57,282 bases of DNA from Candidatus Fermentithermobacillaceae bacterium (lineage in GTDB: Bacteria > Bacillota > Sulfobacillia > Fermentithermobacillales > Fermentithermobacillaceae), in assembly GCA_012837895.1 (NCBI GenBank), contig DUQH01000021.1, positions 1 through 57,282 on the forward strand, read 5' to 3'. A program made the position numbers and the translations under genes. A model generated the notes under the pieces. It made no database searches, was not told the DNA's origin, and saw nothing but the letters and a program-made list of their open reading frames with translations. Below are positions 17,140 through 26,544 of the stretch, one piece after another (position 1 is the stretch's first letter; every line of letters starts with the position of its first letter).

Positions 17140-18669
17140 ATGCCAGAATTTGTGACATCTGTTACAAACGGTATAAAGCAGACCTGGTCCGGACTGAATA
17201 AAACGCAACAGCGGGTGGTGGTTTTAGGCGGCGCAGTTGCCCTGGTTATTTTGATTGCTGTTGTGATGTATTCAACAAGAGGGCCCGCTTACGAAATCCT
17301 GTGGTCTAATCTCGACCCTGCAGATGCAGGTACTATAGTAAGCGAACTTGAGAAGCAAAACGTTCCTTATGAACTCACCGATGGAGGGCGTACCATACGG
17401 GTGCCTTCTGACAGGGTTCACAGGGTGAGGCTTTCCCTGGCCACCATGGGACTTCCCTCTTCAGGGATTGTAGGATTTGAAGCAGTGGGGTCAACCGGCA
17501 TCTGGTCAACTGATTTTGAACGGAGAGTTCAATACATCAGAGCCTTGTCAGGCGAGCTCACCAGAACCATTAAGGCATTGTCAGGGATAGAAGACGCCAG
17601 GGTCCACATTGCATTGCCAGAGGATACGGTTTTTGTCTCCCAGAGACAGCAACCAACAGCATCAGTGCTGGTAAAAACCAGGCCGGGTTTAGAGCTTACA
17701 GCCGATTCTGTACGTGGGATTGTGAATCTTGTATCAAGGGCCGTAGAAGGCCTGACTCCTGAAAATGTCACCGTGGTAGATGCCTCAGGCAAGCTCTTGT
17801 CAAGAGATGTAGCTTACGGCAAAGGTGAAGATGACCTATCCATGAGCTCAGTGCTTGAACTCACCTTTGCCACAGAGAGGGAATTGGAAAACAGGCTGCT
17901 AGGTTTGCTTGCTCCTGTGCTAGGTCCTGGAAACGTAGTGTGCCAGGTCCGCGCTGAGTTGAACATGGACCAGATCAAAATAACAGATACTACGTACGAA
18001 TCTGAGCCTCCCGGAGTGCTCAGGAGCTCGCAGGAAACCAGCGAGATGTACCAGGGCACGGGGACTCCCCCAGGCGGGCAGGCAGGTGCTCTCGATGTGC
18101 CTTCTTACTCATTCGCCGGGCAAGGTGAGTCCCAGTACCAGCGTACCGAGGTGCTCCGGAACTATGAGGTCAATGAGAGGGTCACAGAGACCCTGATAAC
18201 CCCTGGAACCATCGAAAAGCTTTCAGTTGCGGTAGTAGTAAACAAGAACCTGAATGAGGCAGAAAGGGATTTGATCACTGAAACAGTTACCGCTGCCTTA
18301 GGCTTAGACCCTTCAAGACAGGACCAGATCTCGGTTACGGGGATGGTGTTTGATACCACCCTGGCTCAGATATTTGATGAGACACCAGCCACTGAAGGTT
18401 TCCCGCGCATCTACATATACGCTATAGCGGTTGCGGCTGCGCTTGTTGTTGGGACTGTGATCCTGATAATAGCAAGACGCAGGCGGGAAGCAGAAATGGC
18501 GGGGGTACTGGAAGAAGAACCGGCCCTTGCCCTGGAAAGCGCTCCTGCTATCTCTCCTGAACTTATCGCAAGGCAAAGGAGCCGGGAGAACGTTGAAAGG
18601 CTTGCCCGCACAAATCCGCAACTGGTTGCCACCTTGGTTAAGTCATGGCTCTTGGAGGATGAGAAATGA
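17140..18669 (+). CDS. fliF: Flagellar MS-ring protein FliF
   Basis: A 509-residue protein. Membrane segment one lies near residues 24-44 (VVVLGGAVALVILIAVVMY). The YscJ/FliF periplasmic-type ring-building domains follow (ARVHIALPEDTVFV, ASVLVKTRPG, ENVTVVDASGKLLS). Segment two lies near 425-447, and a cytoplasmic tail ends in ARTNPQLVATLVKSWLLED, the FliG-binding peptide. It forms the MS ring in the membrane and houses the export gate. Its stop overlaps the fliG start. Confidence 0.97.
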   Translation: MPEFVTSVTNGIKQTWSGLNKTQQRVVVLGGAVALVILIAVVMYSTRGPAYEILWSNLDPADAGTIVSELEKQNVPYELTDGGRTIRVPSDRVHRVRLSLATMGLPSSGIVGFEAVGSTGIWSTDFERRVQYIRALSGELTRTIKALSGIEDARVHIALPEDTVFVSQRQQPTASVLVKTRPGLELTADSVRGIVNLVSRAVEGLTPENVTVVDASGKLLSRDVAYGKGEDDLSMSSVLELTFATERELENRLLGLLAPVLGPGNVVCQVRAELNMDQIKITDTTYESEPPGVLRSSQETSEMYQGTGTPPGGQAGALDVPSYSFAGQGESQYQRTEVLRNYEVNERVTETLITPGTIEKLSVAVVVNKNLNEAERDLITETVTAALGLDPSRQDQISVTGMVFDTTLAQIFDETPATEGFPRIYIYAIAVAAALVVGTVILIIARRRREAEMAGVLEEEPALALESAPAISPELIARQRSRENVERLARTNPQLVATLVKSWLLEDEK

Positions 18670-19685
18670 TGAGCGCTTACGTTGCAGACTTATCAGGCAG
18701 GGAAAAGGCGGCAATACTACTCATCACCCTGGGGCCGGACCTTTCAGCACAGGTGATGAGGCATCTCCGGGAAGAAGACATCGATGTGCTTACTTTGGAA
18801 ATCGCCTCCAGGCGCAAGGTTGAGCAGGAGGTCAAAGACAGGGTACTTGAAGAATTCAACGAGATGTGCATTGCCCAGGAGTACCTGGAAGAAGGCGGCA
18901 TTGAATATGCCAAGAGACTCCTGGAGAAGGCACTCGGTCCGGAACAAGCTCAGACTGTGCTAAGAAGGCTTACTTCATCTCTGCAAGTCAAGCCTTTTGA
19001 TACTGTCAGAAAATCAGACGGGAGTCAGATACTAAACTTCCTTGAAAGCGAATCTCCCCAGACAATAGCCCTGGTATTGAGCTATTTGACGCCATCCCAG
19101 TCTGCTTCAATCCTGGCATCTTTGGAACCGGACCTCCAGGTAGAAGTAGCCAGGCGGATATCACTAATGGATAGGACAAGCCCTGATGTGGTCAAGGAGA
19201 TTGAACGCATCCTGGAGCGTAAAGTGCTTTCTTTGGTGGGCCAGGATTATACCCAGGCCGGAGGGCTGCCCACTATTGTAGACATCCTCAACAACGTCGA
19301 CCGGCAGACAGAAAGGACCATCCTGGGAGCTTTGGAGATGGAAGCTCCGGAACTGGCTGAAGAAATCAAACGTAGGATGTTCTTGTTTGAAGACATCATC
19401 TATCTCGACGACAGGTCAATGCAGAGGTTGCTTAGAGACGTTGATCTAACCAGGGACCTTCCGCTTGCGCTTAAGAACGTTTCAGAGGACGTGGCGAACA
19501 AATTCTTCAGGAACATGTCATCCCGTGCCGTGGAGACTCTGAAGGAAAGCATAGATTACCTGGGGCCTGTGAGATTGCGCGATGTGGAGGAAGCCCAGCA
19601 GCGCATTGTTGCCCTGATACGCCGGCTTGAAGAGCAGGGCGAGATCATTATCGGTAGGGGAGGAGGCGACGAGATCATTGTCTAG
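18666..19685 (+). CDS. fliG: Flagellar motor switch protein FliG
   Basis: A 339-residue protein of normal length. The N-terminal FliF-binding domain begins LSGREKAAILLITLG. The middle domain has FLESESPQTIALVLSYL and the C-terminal torque domain has RDLPLALKNVSEDVANKFFRNMSSRA with the charged helix that contacts MotA. The ATG overlaps the fliF stop. It couples stator movement to rotor torque and forms the C ring with FliM and FliN. Confidence 0.97.
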   Translation: MMSAYVADLSGREKAAILLITLGPDLSAQVMRHLREEDIDVLTLEIASRRKVEQEVKDRVLEEFNEMCIAQEYLEEGGIEYAKRLLEKALGPEQAQTVLRRLTSSLQVKPFDTVRKSDGSQILNFLESESPQTIALVLSYLTPSQSASILASLEPDLQVEVARRISLMDRTSPDVVKEIERILERKVLSLVGQDYTQAGGLPTIVDILNNVDRQTERTILGALEMEAPELAEEIKRRMFLFEDIIYLDDRSMQRLLRDVDLTRDLPLALKNVSEDVANKFFRNMSSRAVETLKESIDYLGPVRLRDVEEAQQRIVALIRRLEEQGEIIIGRGGGDEIIV

Positions 19686-20397
19686 GGTATTTAGAGTAGG
19701 GACAGGCGGAGCCGTCTGGATTCCTGTCTTTCAACCAGAAGTCGTACAGGATGAGCCTCTTGATACTGGTCCCTCCCGTGAAGAGTTGCTGGAACAAGCA
19801 AGGCGGGAAGCTTCGGCCATCAGGCAGCAAGCTGAGGAAGAAGCCAATCTCATTCTAGAGAAGGCAAGACTAGAGGCTGTTGAATGCCGCAAGAAAGCAG
19901 AGAGAGAAGGCTTCGATACTGGCTACAGATCAGGGCTTGACAAAGGGCTTGACGAAGCCCAGAGATTCGTGGAGCAGGCAAGAGAGGCCCTGGCAGCCTC
20001 CAGGGAAGCTTATGCCAAATACATAGACGATGCTGAGCCGAAACTGCTCGCGCTTGTCCTGGAAGCTGCCAAGAAAGTGGTTGGTGAAGCTCTCACCCAC
20101 GATCCGGAACTCATCATCTCAATGTTGAGGCAGGGTATGGAGGCATTGGGTGATGAACGCCGGCTCTTGCTGCGGGTTAATCCCAAGCTGCTGGCGTTTG
20201 TGGAAGGCACGAAGCAAGGACTTGAGAGGGAATTTGGCGTTGAGATAACCGAAGTGATCGGCGACCCTTCCATCTCCGCAGGAGCAGTAGTTGAAACGCC
20301 CTCGGGACAGCTTGACGCTACCATTGAAACCCAGATTGAGAACCTGGCCAAGGCTATCGGCGAGGCAAGGAATTGCGAGGGGGATCAGCCGTCATGA
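19678..20397 (+). CDS. fliH: Flagellar assembly protein FliH
   Basis: About 239 residues from TTG 19678, overlapping the end of fliG by eight bases, with AGGGGAGGA about twelve bases upstream. An upstream in-frame TTG at 19627 lacks a ribosome site. A long Glu/Ala/Arg-rich coiled coil (about 30-100, EEEANLILEKARLEAVE) is followed by G-x-x-x-G type repeats (GFDTGYRSGLDKGLDEA) and a C-terminal V-ATPase subunit-E-like domain. FliH holds FliI and regulates the export ATPase. Confidence 0.92.
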   Translation: MSRVFRVGTGGAVWIPVFQPEVVQDEPLDTGPSREELLEQARREASAIRQQAEEEANLILEKARLEAVECRKKAEREGFDTGYRSGLDKGLDEAQRFVEQAREALAASREAYAKYIDDAEPKLLALVLEAAKKVVGEALTHDPELIISMLRQGMEALGDERRLLLRVNPKLLAFVEGTKQGLEREFGVEITEVIGDPSISAGAVVETPSGQLDATIETQIENLAKAIGEARNCEGDQPS

Positions 20398-21713
20398 TTG
20401 AGCTGAAGCACGCACCATATGTCGATGCTATACGTATGGCCAGAACCCTAACCTACCGGGGGACTGTTCAGAACATCATCGGGCTTCTAATCGAAGCTGC
20501 AGGGCCCCGGGCGAAGATAGGGGAGATATGCAAACTGATCCCTGACAACGGAGTGCCTATCCTGGGCGAAGTTGTAGGCTTCAGGGGAAGCAGGGTACTG
20601 CTCATGCCTTTCGGAGATGCAAACGGAATATCGCCTGGATCGTTGGTCATAGCTACCGGACGTGAATTGGAGGTCCCAGTAGGCAGGCAAATGCTTGGCA
20701 GGATCACAGATGCATTGGGGTTTCCGATCGATGGAAAGCCTGCATGGCCTGTGGAATCATATTACCCTGTGATGGAAAGGCCCCCGGCTCCATTGGAGCG
20801 GGAGCTTATTGAAAAACCGGTTGCTACAGGGGTAAGGTCAATAGATATGCTTCTCACCCTTGGGGAAGGCCAAAGGATAGGCATTTTCTCAGGCTCGGGT
20901 GTAGGCAAGTCCACTCTCATGGGTATGATTGCCCGGGATACTTCAAGCGATGTGAACGTAATAGCGCTCATTGGTGAGCGAGGCAGGGAAGTCAGGGAGT
21001 TCATCGAGAAAGACCTGGGCGAAGAAGGCCTCAAGCGTTCAGTGGTAGTTGTAGCTACTTCCGATGAACCTGCGCTCTTGCGCATAAAAGCCCCATGGGT
21101 TGCCACAGCTATTGCAGAGTATTTCCGGGACCAGGGATTGAACGTGCTCCTCATGATGGATTCGATAACCAGATGGTGCATGGCGCTTAGAGAAGTAGGG
21201 CTTGCTATCGGGGAACCGCCAACCACCAGGGGCTATACCCCTTCAGTGTTCGCCAACTTGCCAAAACTTCTTGAGCGTGCAGGCAGGGGAAACTGGGGAA
21301 GCATCACCGGCATATATACTGTGCTGGTTGAAGGGGATGACATGGACGAACCTATTGCCGATGCTGCCCGGGGGATACTTGACGGGCACATAGTGTTGTC
21401 CAGAGACCTTGCCCAGATAGGCCATTATCCCGCAGTAGATGTGCTGAGCTCGGTATCCCGGTTGATGAAAGATGTGGTTTCCCAAGCGCACTTGGACTAT
21501 GCAAGCAAAGTCAGGAGTATACTGGCGACTTACAGGAAAGCAGAAGACCTGGTTAACATCGGCGCCTATGTTGAAGGCTCAAACCCAAGCATTGACCATG
21601 CGCTGAAATACATTGACAAAGTGAACTCGTTCTTGCGGCAGGGGATAGAAGAGGTCGTGACCTTTGACCAGGCAGTAGCAGAGCTCCGGCACATTTTTGA
21701 GGAGACCCAGTAA
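20394..21713 (+). CDS. fliI: Flagellum-specific export ATPase FliI
   Basis: About 439 residues from ATG 20394, which overlaps the fliH stop (ATGA) and follows GAGGGGGAT. It is an F1-beta-like ATPase with Walker A FSGSGVGKST, Walker B VLLMMDSITRW and the P-loop-adjacent IGERGREVREF. The export-ATPase C-terminal domain ends in FDQAVAELRHIFEE. It energises substrate handling by the flagellar type III apparatus at the cytoplasmic membrane. Confidence 0.97.
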   Translation: MIELKHAPYVDAIRMARTLTYRGTVQNIIGLLIEAAGPRAKIGEICKLIPDNGVPILGEVVGFRGSRVLLMPFGDANGISPGSLVIATGRELEVPVGRQMLGRITDALGFPIDGKPAWPVESYYPVMERPPAPLERELIEKPVATGVRSIDMLLTLGEGQRIGIFSGSGVGKSTLMGMIARDTSSDVNVIALIGERGREVREFIEKDLGEEGLKRSVVVVATSDEPALLRIKAPWVATAIAEYFRDQGLNVLLMMDSITRWCMALREVGLAIGEPPTTRGYTPSVFANLPKLLERAGRGNWGSITGIYTVLVEGDDMDEPIADAARGILDGHIVLSRDLAQIGHYPAVDVLSSVSRLMKDVVSQAHLDYASKVRSILATYRKAEDLVNIGAYVEGSNPSIDHALKYIDKVNSFLRQGIEEVVTFDQAVAELRHIFEETQ

Positions 21714-21761
21714 GGGTATTCAATTAGGCCTGATATACCGATAAGGACTGAGGGAGGGCAA

Positions 21762-22217
21762 TTGAGGAAGTTCAGGTTTCCTTTGGAAAAAGTGCTCGAG
21801 GTAAGAGAACTGCGGAAACTCATTGCCGAAGAGAAACTCGCGTGCTTGCTGGGTGAGATGTACAAAATTGAGAAAGACCTGGAGAATACCCGGGCAGTGG
21901 CTGCTGGGAACCAGGTATACCTGGGGGAGCAGATTTCAGGATGCTTGGATCTGGGCAAGGTGCAAGATGCCCTCGTGTTCAGGACAGAGGTAAACAACCA
22001 AATAAGTCAGATTGAAGATGCACTTTCCAAGAAGACGGTTGAGGTAAGACAAGCCCAGCAGGAGGTGATAACCAGGAACCAGGAGATGAAGGCGCTCCAG
22101 CGCCTCAAGGAAAAGCAGCTTGCCAACTACAAGGCCCTGTATTGGTGGGAACACAGCAAGCAAATGGATGAACTTGCAACCATGAGGTTCAACAACAGGG
22201 ATGAGGTAAGGAGGTGA
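21762..22217 (+). CDS. fliJ: Flagellar export chaperone FliJ
   Basis: A 151-residue, almost wholly alpha-helical coiled-coil protein starting MRKFRFPLEKVLEVRELRK, the typical FliJ opening, and ending MDELATMRFNNRDEVRR. TTG start behind GAGGGAGGG. FliJ binds the FliI hexamer like the gamma subunit of F1 and links it to FlhA. Position between fliI and fliK is diagnostic. Confidence 0.9.
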   Translation: MRKFRFPLEKVLEVRELRKLIAEEKLACLLGEMYKIEKDLENTRAVAAGNQVYLGEQISGCLDLGKVQDALVFRTEVNNQISQIEDALSKKTVEVRQAQQEVITRNQEMKALQRLKEKQLANYKALYWWEHSKQMDELATMRFNNRDEVRR

Positions 22218-23557
22218 TATGCAAGCCGATGGAAATGTGTGTAGGTGCCTGTAACGCGAAAGACCCAGGGACGGTTTCTCCCGGACCTGCGAGGAAGCAC
22301 AATGGAAACAAAGTAGCAGCCCTTTCTGTAAGCGCGTTCAGCGCCATAATGGCCGGTTTTGCGGGTGGGTTTGCCCAAGCAAGGTCAGAGGCCGTGCCGG
22401 TGGATAGACAGTTTCCAGAAGGTTTGGAGGGCCTTCAGGTTTCTGCAACAGGGGTGGGCCCAATCCGGCAGGGGTTGCCTGGAACGTCAGTGCCAGTAGA
22501 GTTCAAGCTCGTAGCCGGGCCGTTCCAAGCAGACTTTGAGGCAGGATCAGGCATCGCCATGAGTGTGTTGCCCAATGGAGCCTCTATGGAACCTTCTGAA
22601 CCGGGTGCAATGCTCTTCCATGGCGTTCTAGCGGCTGCTGGGGATGCAGTGCTTCCAGAATCACCGGTCGCATACGGCACTGCCAGAAGTGCAGATCCTG
22701 GCCTGTCTGGCTCTCAAGTGCACCAAACAAGTGATATGGCATGGGACAAAGGTCCCGGCCTGCAGGTAGCAGCTGGCTTCCCTCAGCCAGAAATCCTGTC
22801 CGGTCTGGATCAGGCTTCGCTGAACAGGCCTGTGATCTTTGAAGAAATGAAATCGCATCACCATGACACAGTGAGCGAGATTGTCTGGACTCAGTTCAAA
22901 GAGCTTGGATCTCAGATTCCCAGGGTTGATATAGAACAGGCCCCGCCCGGGGATGACGGGATTGTAGCCCGGAAAGCTGAGCCTGAGCCCGCCACGGCAG
23001 CAACTGTACAGCTTGAGCCCAACGGGTTTACACAGGAGCTTGAGCAGCTGTCTGGCAAGCCCGGAAAGAAGGATACTCCAGATGCATCACTGCCTGTATT
23101 TTCTCTCAAGATCCAAACCGAACAGGTTCAGGGCAGGGAGCTTAAGGCATCGGTACATGATGCCCAGGAAGTGGCCAGTACTTTGGCAGAAGCGGTCAAA
23201 GACGGTCTTCCCAAGACTGTGGAATTCAGGCTGGATCCTCCTGGCTTAGGCAAGCTGACGGTTGTGGTGTCCTCCAGGGGCGATGAAGTATGCGTTAAGT
23301 TCATTGCCTCTTCTTACGCGTCACACAACGTGCTGGCAAACTCGCAAGAAGCTCTTGCCCAAGCCTTGTCACAAAGGGGGCTGTCTCTTGCTGGGTTCTT
23401 TGTTGACCATGGCATGGCAGGCCAGGGGCATCAGCCGCGCTACGGGTCTGACTCACCGGGCAGGCCTGGCAAACCTGCTGCTTACGAAAGTGTTCAAGAG
23501 CAGCTTGTTATCGGAGAGGCGGTTCTTAGCTCAAGTGTATTAGATTACCGGGTATAG
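22214..23557 (+). CDS. fliK: Flagellar hook-length control protein FliK
   Basis: About 447 residues. A long low-complexity Ala/Gly/Pro/Glu-rich N-terminal ruler region (about 1-320) is followed by the conserved Flg_hook C-terminal domain near 325-400 (GLPKTVEFRLDPPGLGKLTVVV, then VLANSQEALAQALSQRGLSL). That domain contacts FlhB to switch export from hook to filament substrates. The start is uncertain: GTG 22214 overlaps the fliJ stop, while ATG 22229 is the first ATG in frame but lies far from the AAGGAGGTGAT site. Confidence 0.9.
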   Translation: MICKPMEMCVGACNAKDPGTVSPGPARKHNGNKVAALSVSAFSAIMAGFAGGFAQARSEAVPVDRQFPEGLEGLQVSATGVGPIRQGLPGTSVPVEFKLVAGPFQADFEAGSGIAMSVLPNGASMEPSEPGAMLFHGVLAAAGDAVLPESPVAYGTARSADPGLSGSQVHQTSDMAWDKGPGLQVAAGFPQPEILSGLDQASLNRPVIFEEMKSHHHDTVSEIVWTQFKELGSQIPRVDIEQAPPGDDGIVARKAEPEPATAATVQLEPNGFTQELEQLSGKPGKKDTPDASLPVFSLKIQTEQVQGRELKASVHDAQEVASTLAEAVKDGLPKTVEFRLDPPGLGKLTVVVSSRGDEVCVKFIASSYASHNVLANSQEALAQALSQRGLSLAGFFVDHGMAGQGHQPRYGSDSPGRPGKPAAYESVQEQLVIGEAVLSSSVLDYRV

Positions 23558-23575
23558 AGATGGAGGTGAGGTAGC

Positions 23576-24022
23576 ATGCCGTTGACGGTTACGGGAACTC
23601 AAAACGCAGCAAGCGATACATGGGCCGGTCAGGCTCTGCGTCATGCAGGTTCCCTTGAGGATCAGTTCATGAAGATCCTGGTGACCCAACTCAAGTACCA
23701 GGATCCTATGGAGCCTATGGACGAGCGGGATTTCTTCGCTCAGATGGCCCAATTCTCCAGCGCTGCCCAAATGCAGAGCCTGAACGACAACATTTCCTGG
23801 CTGTGCAGCTATCTGATAGACAGCCACCTGGGAAAAAGCTTGTTGGAAGCAGCTACCCTTATAGGAAAGCACTTCGAAGCGGTGGTCCCGGATGGCACAG
23901 CTGCCGGAGTGATTGAAGGCGTAGGATTTTCTTCAGGCAGGTTGGTGGTTCTCAGCGGTGGGCGGGAGTTCCCGGTTGACAGCTTGATTTGGATTGGAGG
24001 GGCTGCTGATGAGAGTGAGTAA
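23576..24022 (+). CDS. flgD: Flagellar hook capping protein FlgD (short form)
   Basis: A 148-residue protein. The N-terminal FlgD signature EDQFMKILVTQLKYQDPMEPMDERDFFAQMAQFSSAAQMQ is complete. The C-terminal part is short, without the Tudor and Fn3-like domains of E. coli FlgD, as is common in Firmicutes. It forms the cap that guides FlgE assembly. ATG start behind GGAGGTGAGG. Confidence 0.93.
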   Translation: MPLTVTGTQNAASDTWAGQALRHAGSLEDQFMKILVTQLKYQDPMEPMDERDFFAQMAQFSSAAQMQSLNDNISWLCSYLIDSHLGKSLLEAATLIGKHFEAVVPDGTAAGVIEGVGFSSGRLVVLSGGREFPVDSLIWIGGAADESE

Positions 24023-24380
24023 CAACAGGGTAACCCCTTCCAGTATGCAAACTGCCCTTGAGCGGAAGCACTCCAGGGCTGCTGGCAGCAAGGGAGCTTT
24101 TCTGGAAACGCTCAGACAAGCTAAGGTCACTTTCTCCAAACATGCAGAGCAAAGGCTCCGTGCATGGAAAGAGGCAGACAAGGATGGCCTTATCGGAGAA
24201 CTCAACAGCGCCATGGACCTTGCCCAAGCTAAGGGAGCCAGGTCGACCCTGGTATTGATGAAAGGTGTAGCTTTTGTAGTTGCACCGCAGAGCCGGACGG
24301 TTGTTACCGTAATTCCGGAAGACAGGATGAAGCACAACCTGTTTACTTCGATTGACAGTGCAGTGCTTGTGGACAAGTAG
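24009..24380 (+). CDS. Flagellar operon protein of the TIGR02530 type
   Basis: About 123 residues from ATG 24009, which overlaps the end of flgD and follows GGAGGGG. It contains VTFSKHAEQRLRAW...KDGLIGELNSAMDLAQAKGARSTLVLMKGVAFVVAPQSRTVVTVI, which matches the small conserved protein found between flgD and flgE in many Firmicutes. Its function is unknown. It is probably cytoplasmic; there is no signal peptide or membrane segment. Confidence 0.85.
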   Translation: MRVSNNRVTPSSMQTALERKHSRAAGSKGAFLETLRQAKVTFSKHAEQRLRAWKEADKDGLIGELNSAMDLAQAKGARSTLVLMKGVAFVVAPQSRTVVTVIPEDRMKHNLFTSIDSAVLVDK

Positions 24381-24384
24381 CATA

Positions 24385-24449
24385 GGTTCCGGGCCGGACC
24401 CTTTCAGGGAGGCCATGCGTTTTCGACCGACGGAGAAAACGCCGGAACC
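24385..24449 (+). ncRNA. Compact three-way-junction RNA element upstream of flgE
   Basis: Three helices fit together almost without unpaired junction bases. P1 is GGTTCCG / CGGAACC (24385-24391 and 24443-24449). P2 is GGCC, then CCCT-TTC-AGGG, closed by GGCC (24392-24414). P3 is GCGTTTTC / GAAAACGC (24417-24442), eight perfect pairs with a ten-base loop. It does not match a riboswitch or ribozyme that I recognise, and no T-run follows. It could set mRNA stability or processing so that hook protein is made in larger amounts. Confidence 0.55.
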
Positions 24450-24478
24450 CAATCACAAAGAAAGGGGTGCATCCAAAG

Positions 24479-25711
24479 ATGATGCGTTCATTGTTCAGCG
24501 CTGTTTCTGGACTTAGGACTCACCAGACGCGCATGGACGTAATTGGGAACAACATAGCTAATGTGAATACTCCCGGGTTCAAGTCGAGCCGGGTGACGTT
24601 TCAAGAGGTGTTCAGCCAGACTCTCAGGGGGGCGAGTTCGCCTTCAGGTCAATCACAGACTGAACGGGGCGGCACTAATCCCATGCAGGTCGGGCTCGGC
24701 GTCAGTATAGGAAGCATTGATACCATCCACACGCCAGGAAACTTGCAGCCTACATCGCGTCCAACTGACCTGGCTATAGAAGGCAATGGGTTTTTCGTAG
24801 TGCGGGATGGCCAGACCATGGCATACACCAGGGTTGGCAACTTCTCCCTGGATGCAGACGGCATACTTGTAGACTCTGAGGGACGGAAAGTGATGGGCTG
24901 GGCTGCGGACGCAGATGGAAACCTGCCGGCTAACCGGGGGGCAACTAATCTGGAACCACTACAAGTAGAGATTGGAGAAGAGATGACGGCACAGCCAACC
25001 ACCCAAATGGAGTGGATCAAGAATCTGGATGCAGAAGCGGAAGTAGGCTTCGTCAAGACTGCATCCATTACCGTTTACGATTCCCTGGGGAAGGCACATA
25101 GCATACAAGTTGACTTCGAGAAAACCGGTACAAATACGTGGACTTGGCAAGCTTCGCTTCCAGATGGCAGCACTGCAGGGCCAGGGACCATTACTTTCAA
25201 TACTGACGGCCGTCTTGACAGTGTCGATGCGGATGAGTTCAGTTTTGACCCTGACGGGGCCGATACCGTGACGGTGACCATGGATTTCAGCAGACTGACC
25301 CAGGTTGCAGGGTCTTCAACAGTCGAGTCAGGCCCAACTGACGGGTGGCCGGCAGGTACCCTGGAATCTTTCAGTTTTGACGCTAACGGGGTCATCACAG
25401 GATTCTACTCTAACGGCAGAATCCAGATATTGGGTCAAGTTGCCGTTGCACACTTCCGAAACCCTTCAGGGCTGATTAAGACAGGTAAGAATCTCTACAT
25501 TGAATCAAATAACTCAGGAACGGCTGACCCAGGAACTGCAGGAACAGGCGGAAGGGGTACTATCGCACCTTCGGCACTGGAAATGTCCAGCGTTGATCTA
25601 GCCGAAGAGTTTACCCAGATGATCATCACCCAAAGAGGATTTCAGGCTAACTCAAGGGTTATTACCGTGTCAGATGAGATTCTACAGGAACTTGTGAATC
25701 TAAAGAGATAG
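24479..25711 (+). CDS. flgE: Flagellar hook protein FlgE
   Basis: About 410 residues from ATG 24479; ATG 24482 is equally possible, and AAAGGGGTG lies upstream. The N-terminus MMRSLFSAVSGLRTHQTRMD with IGNNIANVNTPGFKSSRVTF is the hook/rod signature. The FlgE-type D1 and D2 domains follow, with a C-terminal helix SSVDLAEEFTQMIITQRGFQANSRVITVSDEILQELVNLKR. It builds the universal joint outside the cell. The small gene flbD/swrD that usually follows flgE is absent: motA begins only 17 bases downstream. Confidence 0.96.
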   Translation: MMRSLFSAVSGLRTHQTRMDVIGNNIANVNTPGFKSSRVTFQEVFSQTLRGASSPSGQSQTERGGTNPMQVGLGVSIGSIDTIHTPGNLQPTSRPTDLAIEGNGFFVVRDGQTMAYTRVGNFSLDADGILVDSEGRKVMGWAADADGNLPANRGATNLEPLQVEIGEEMTAQPTTQMEWIKNLDAEAEVGFVKTASITVYDSLGKAHSIQVDFEKTGTNTWTWQASLPDGSTAGPGTITFNTDGRLDSVDADEFSFDPDGADTVTVTMDFSRLTQVAGSSTVESGPTDGWPAGTLESFSFDANGVITGFYSNGRIQILGQVAVAHFRNPSGLIKTGKNLYIESNNSGTADPGTAGTGGRGTIAPSALEMSSVDLAEEFTQMIITQRGFQANSRVITVSDEILQELVNLKR

Positions 25712-25728
25712 TTACGAGGTGAACATAG

Positions 25729-26544
25729 ATGGATAGGGCGTCTGTAGTCGGAATAGTGTCAGGCTTCATCCTGTTGATATGGGGTATGATGAATGGCGGG
25801 AATCTCACGATCTTCTGGGATTTCTCCTCGGTGTTGATCACTATTGGAGGTACCCTTACTGCCACCCTAATCAGCTATCGTCTGAGCACTTTCCTTGAAG
25901 TCATGTCGATTGCAAAGAACGCCTTTGTAACTGATGAACAGGATCTTTCTGAGACAATAAACACAATAGTGCGGTTCGCAGACAAAGCAAGACGCGAGGG
26001 GCTCCTGGTGCTTGATGAAGATGCAGACGCCCTCGATGACCCATTCCTGCAAAAGGGAATCAGGCTGGTGGTTGACGGTACTACGCCTGAACTGGTGAGG
26101 AACATCCTCGAAACTGAACTGGCGTTCATCGCCCAGCGGCACAAGACGGGGCAGAGCCTGTTTGAGACCATGGGGGCCTTTGCGCCTGCCTTCGGAATGC
26201 TTGGCACTTTGATAGGGCTTATTCAGATGTTGATCAATCTCGACACGCCTGATGCAATTGGTCCCGGTATGGCTGTAGCCCTTGTGACTACTTTCTACGG
26301 CTCGGTTCTCGCTAATATGGTCTGTCTTCCCATAGCCAACAAACTGAAGAACAAGAGTGCCGGGGAGATCTTCAGGAAAGAAGCAGTGATTGAAGGTGTG
26401 CTGTCTATCCAGGCCGGGGATAACCCAAGGATTGTTCAGGAGAAACTCAAGTCCTTTGTGGCACCCAAGAAGAGGGAAGAGATACGTATGCCGTCACGGC
26501 TAAGGGAGGTGGCAGGCAGTGAGATTCCGCTCGATGTCAGATGA
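25729..26544 (+). CDS. motA: Flagellar stator protein MotA
   Basis: A 271-residue protein with four hydrophobic segments (near 5-25, 30-50, 150-172 and 183-203). The cytoplasmic loop contains the conserved charged region IVRFADKARREGLLVLDED. Near the C-terminal membrane pair, the signatures FETMGAFAPAFGMLGTLIGLI and MAVALVTTFYGSVLANMVCLPIANKL are present, including the conserved prolines. Probably proton-driven like MotA. It overlaps motB by 26 bases. Confidence 0.96.
   Translation: MDRASVVGIVSGFILLIWGMMNGGNLTIFWDFSSVLITIGGTLTATLISYRLSTFLEVMSIAKNAFVTDEQDLSETINTIVRFADKARREGLLVLDEDADALDDPFLQKGIRLVVDGTTPELVRNILETELAFIAQRHKTGQSLFETMGAFAPAFGMLGTLIGLIQMLINLDTPDAIGPGMAVALVTTFYGSVLANMVCLPIANKLKNKSAGEIFRKEAVIEGVLSIQAGDNPRIVQEKLKSFVAPKKREEIRMPSRLREVAGSEIPLDVR

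Noticed and set aside
22218-22253. Alternative ATG right after the fliK ribosome site
   Set aside because: That frame stops after eleven codons (TAA 22251-22253), so it is not the fliK start despite the good ribosome site.
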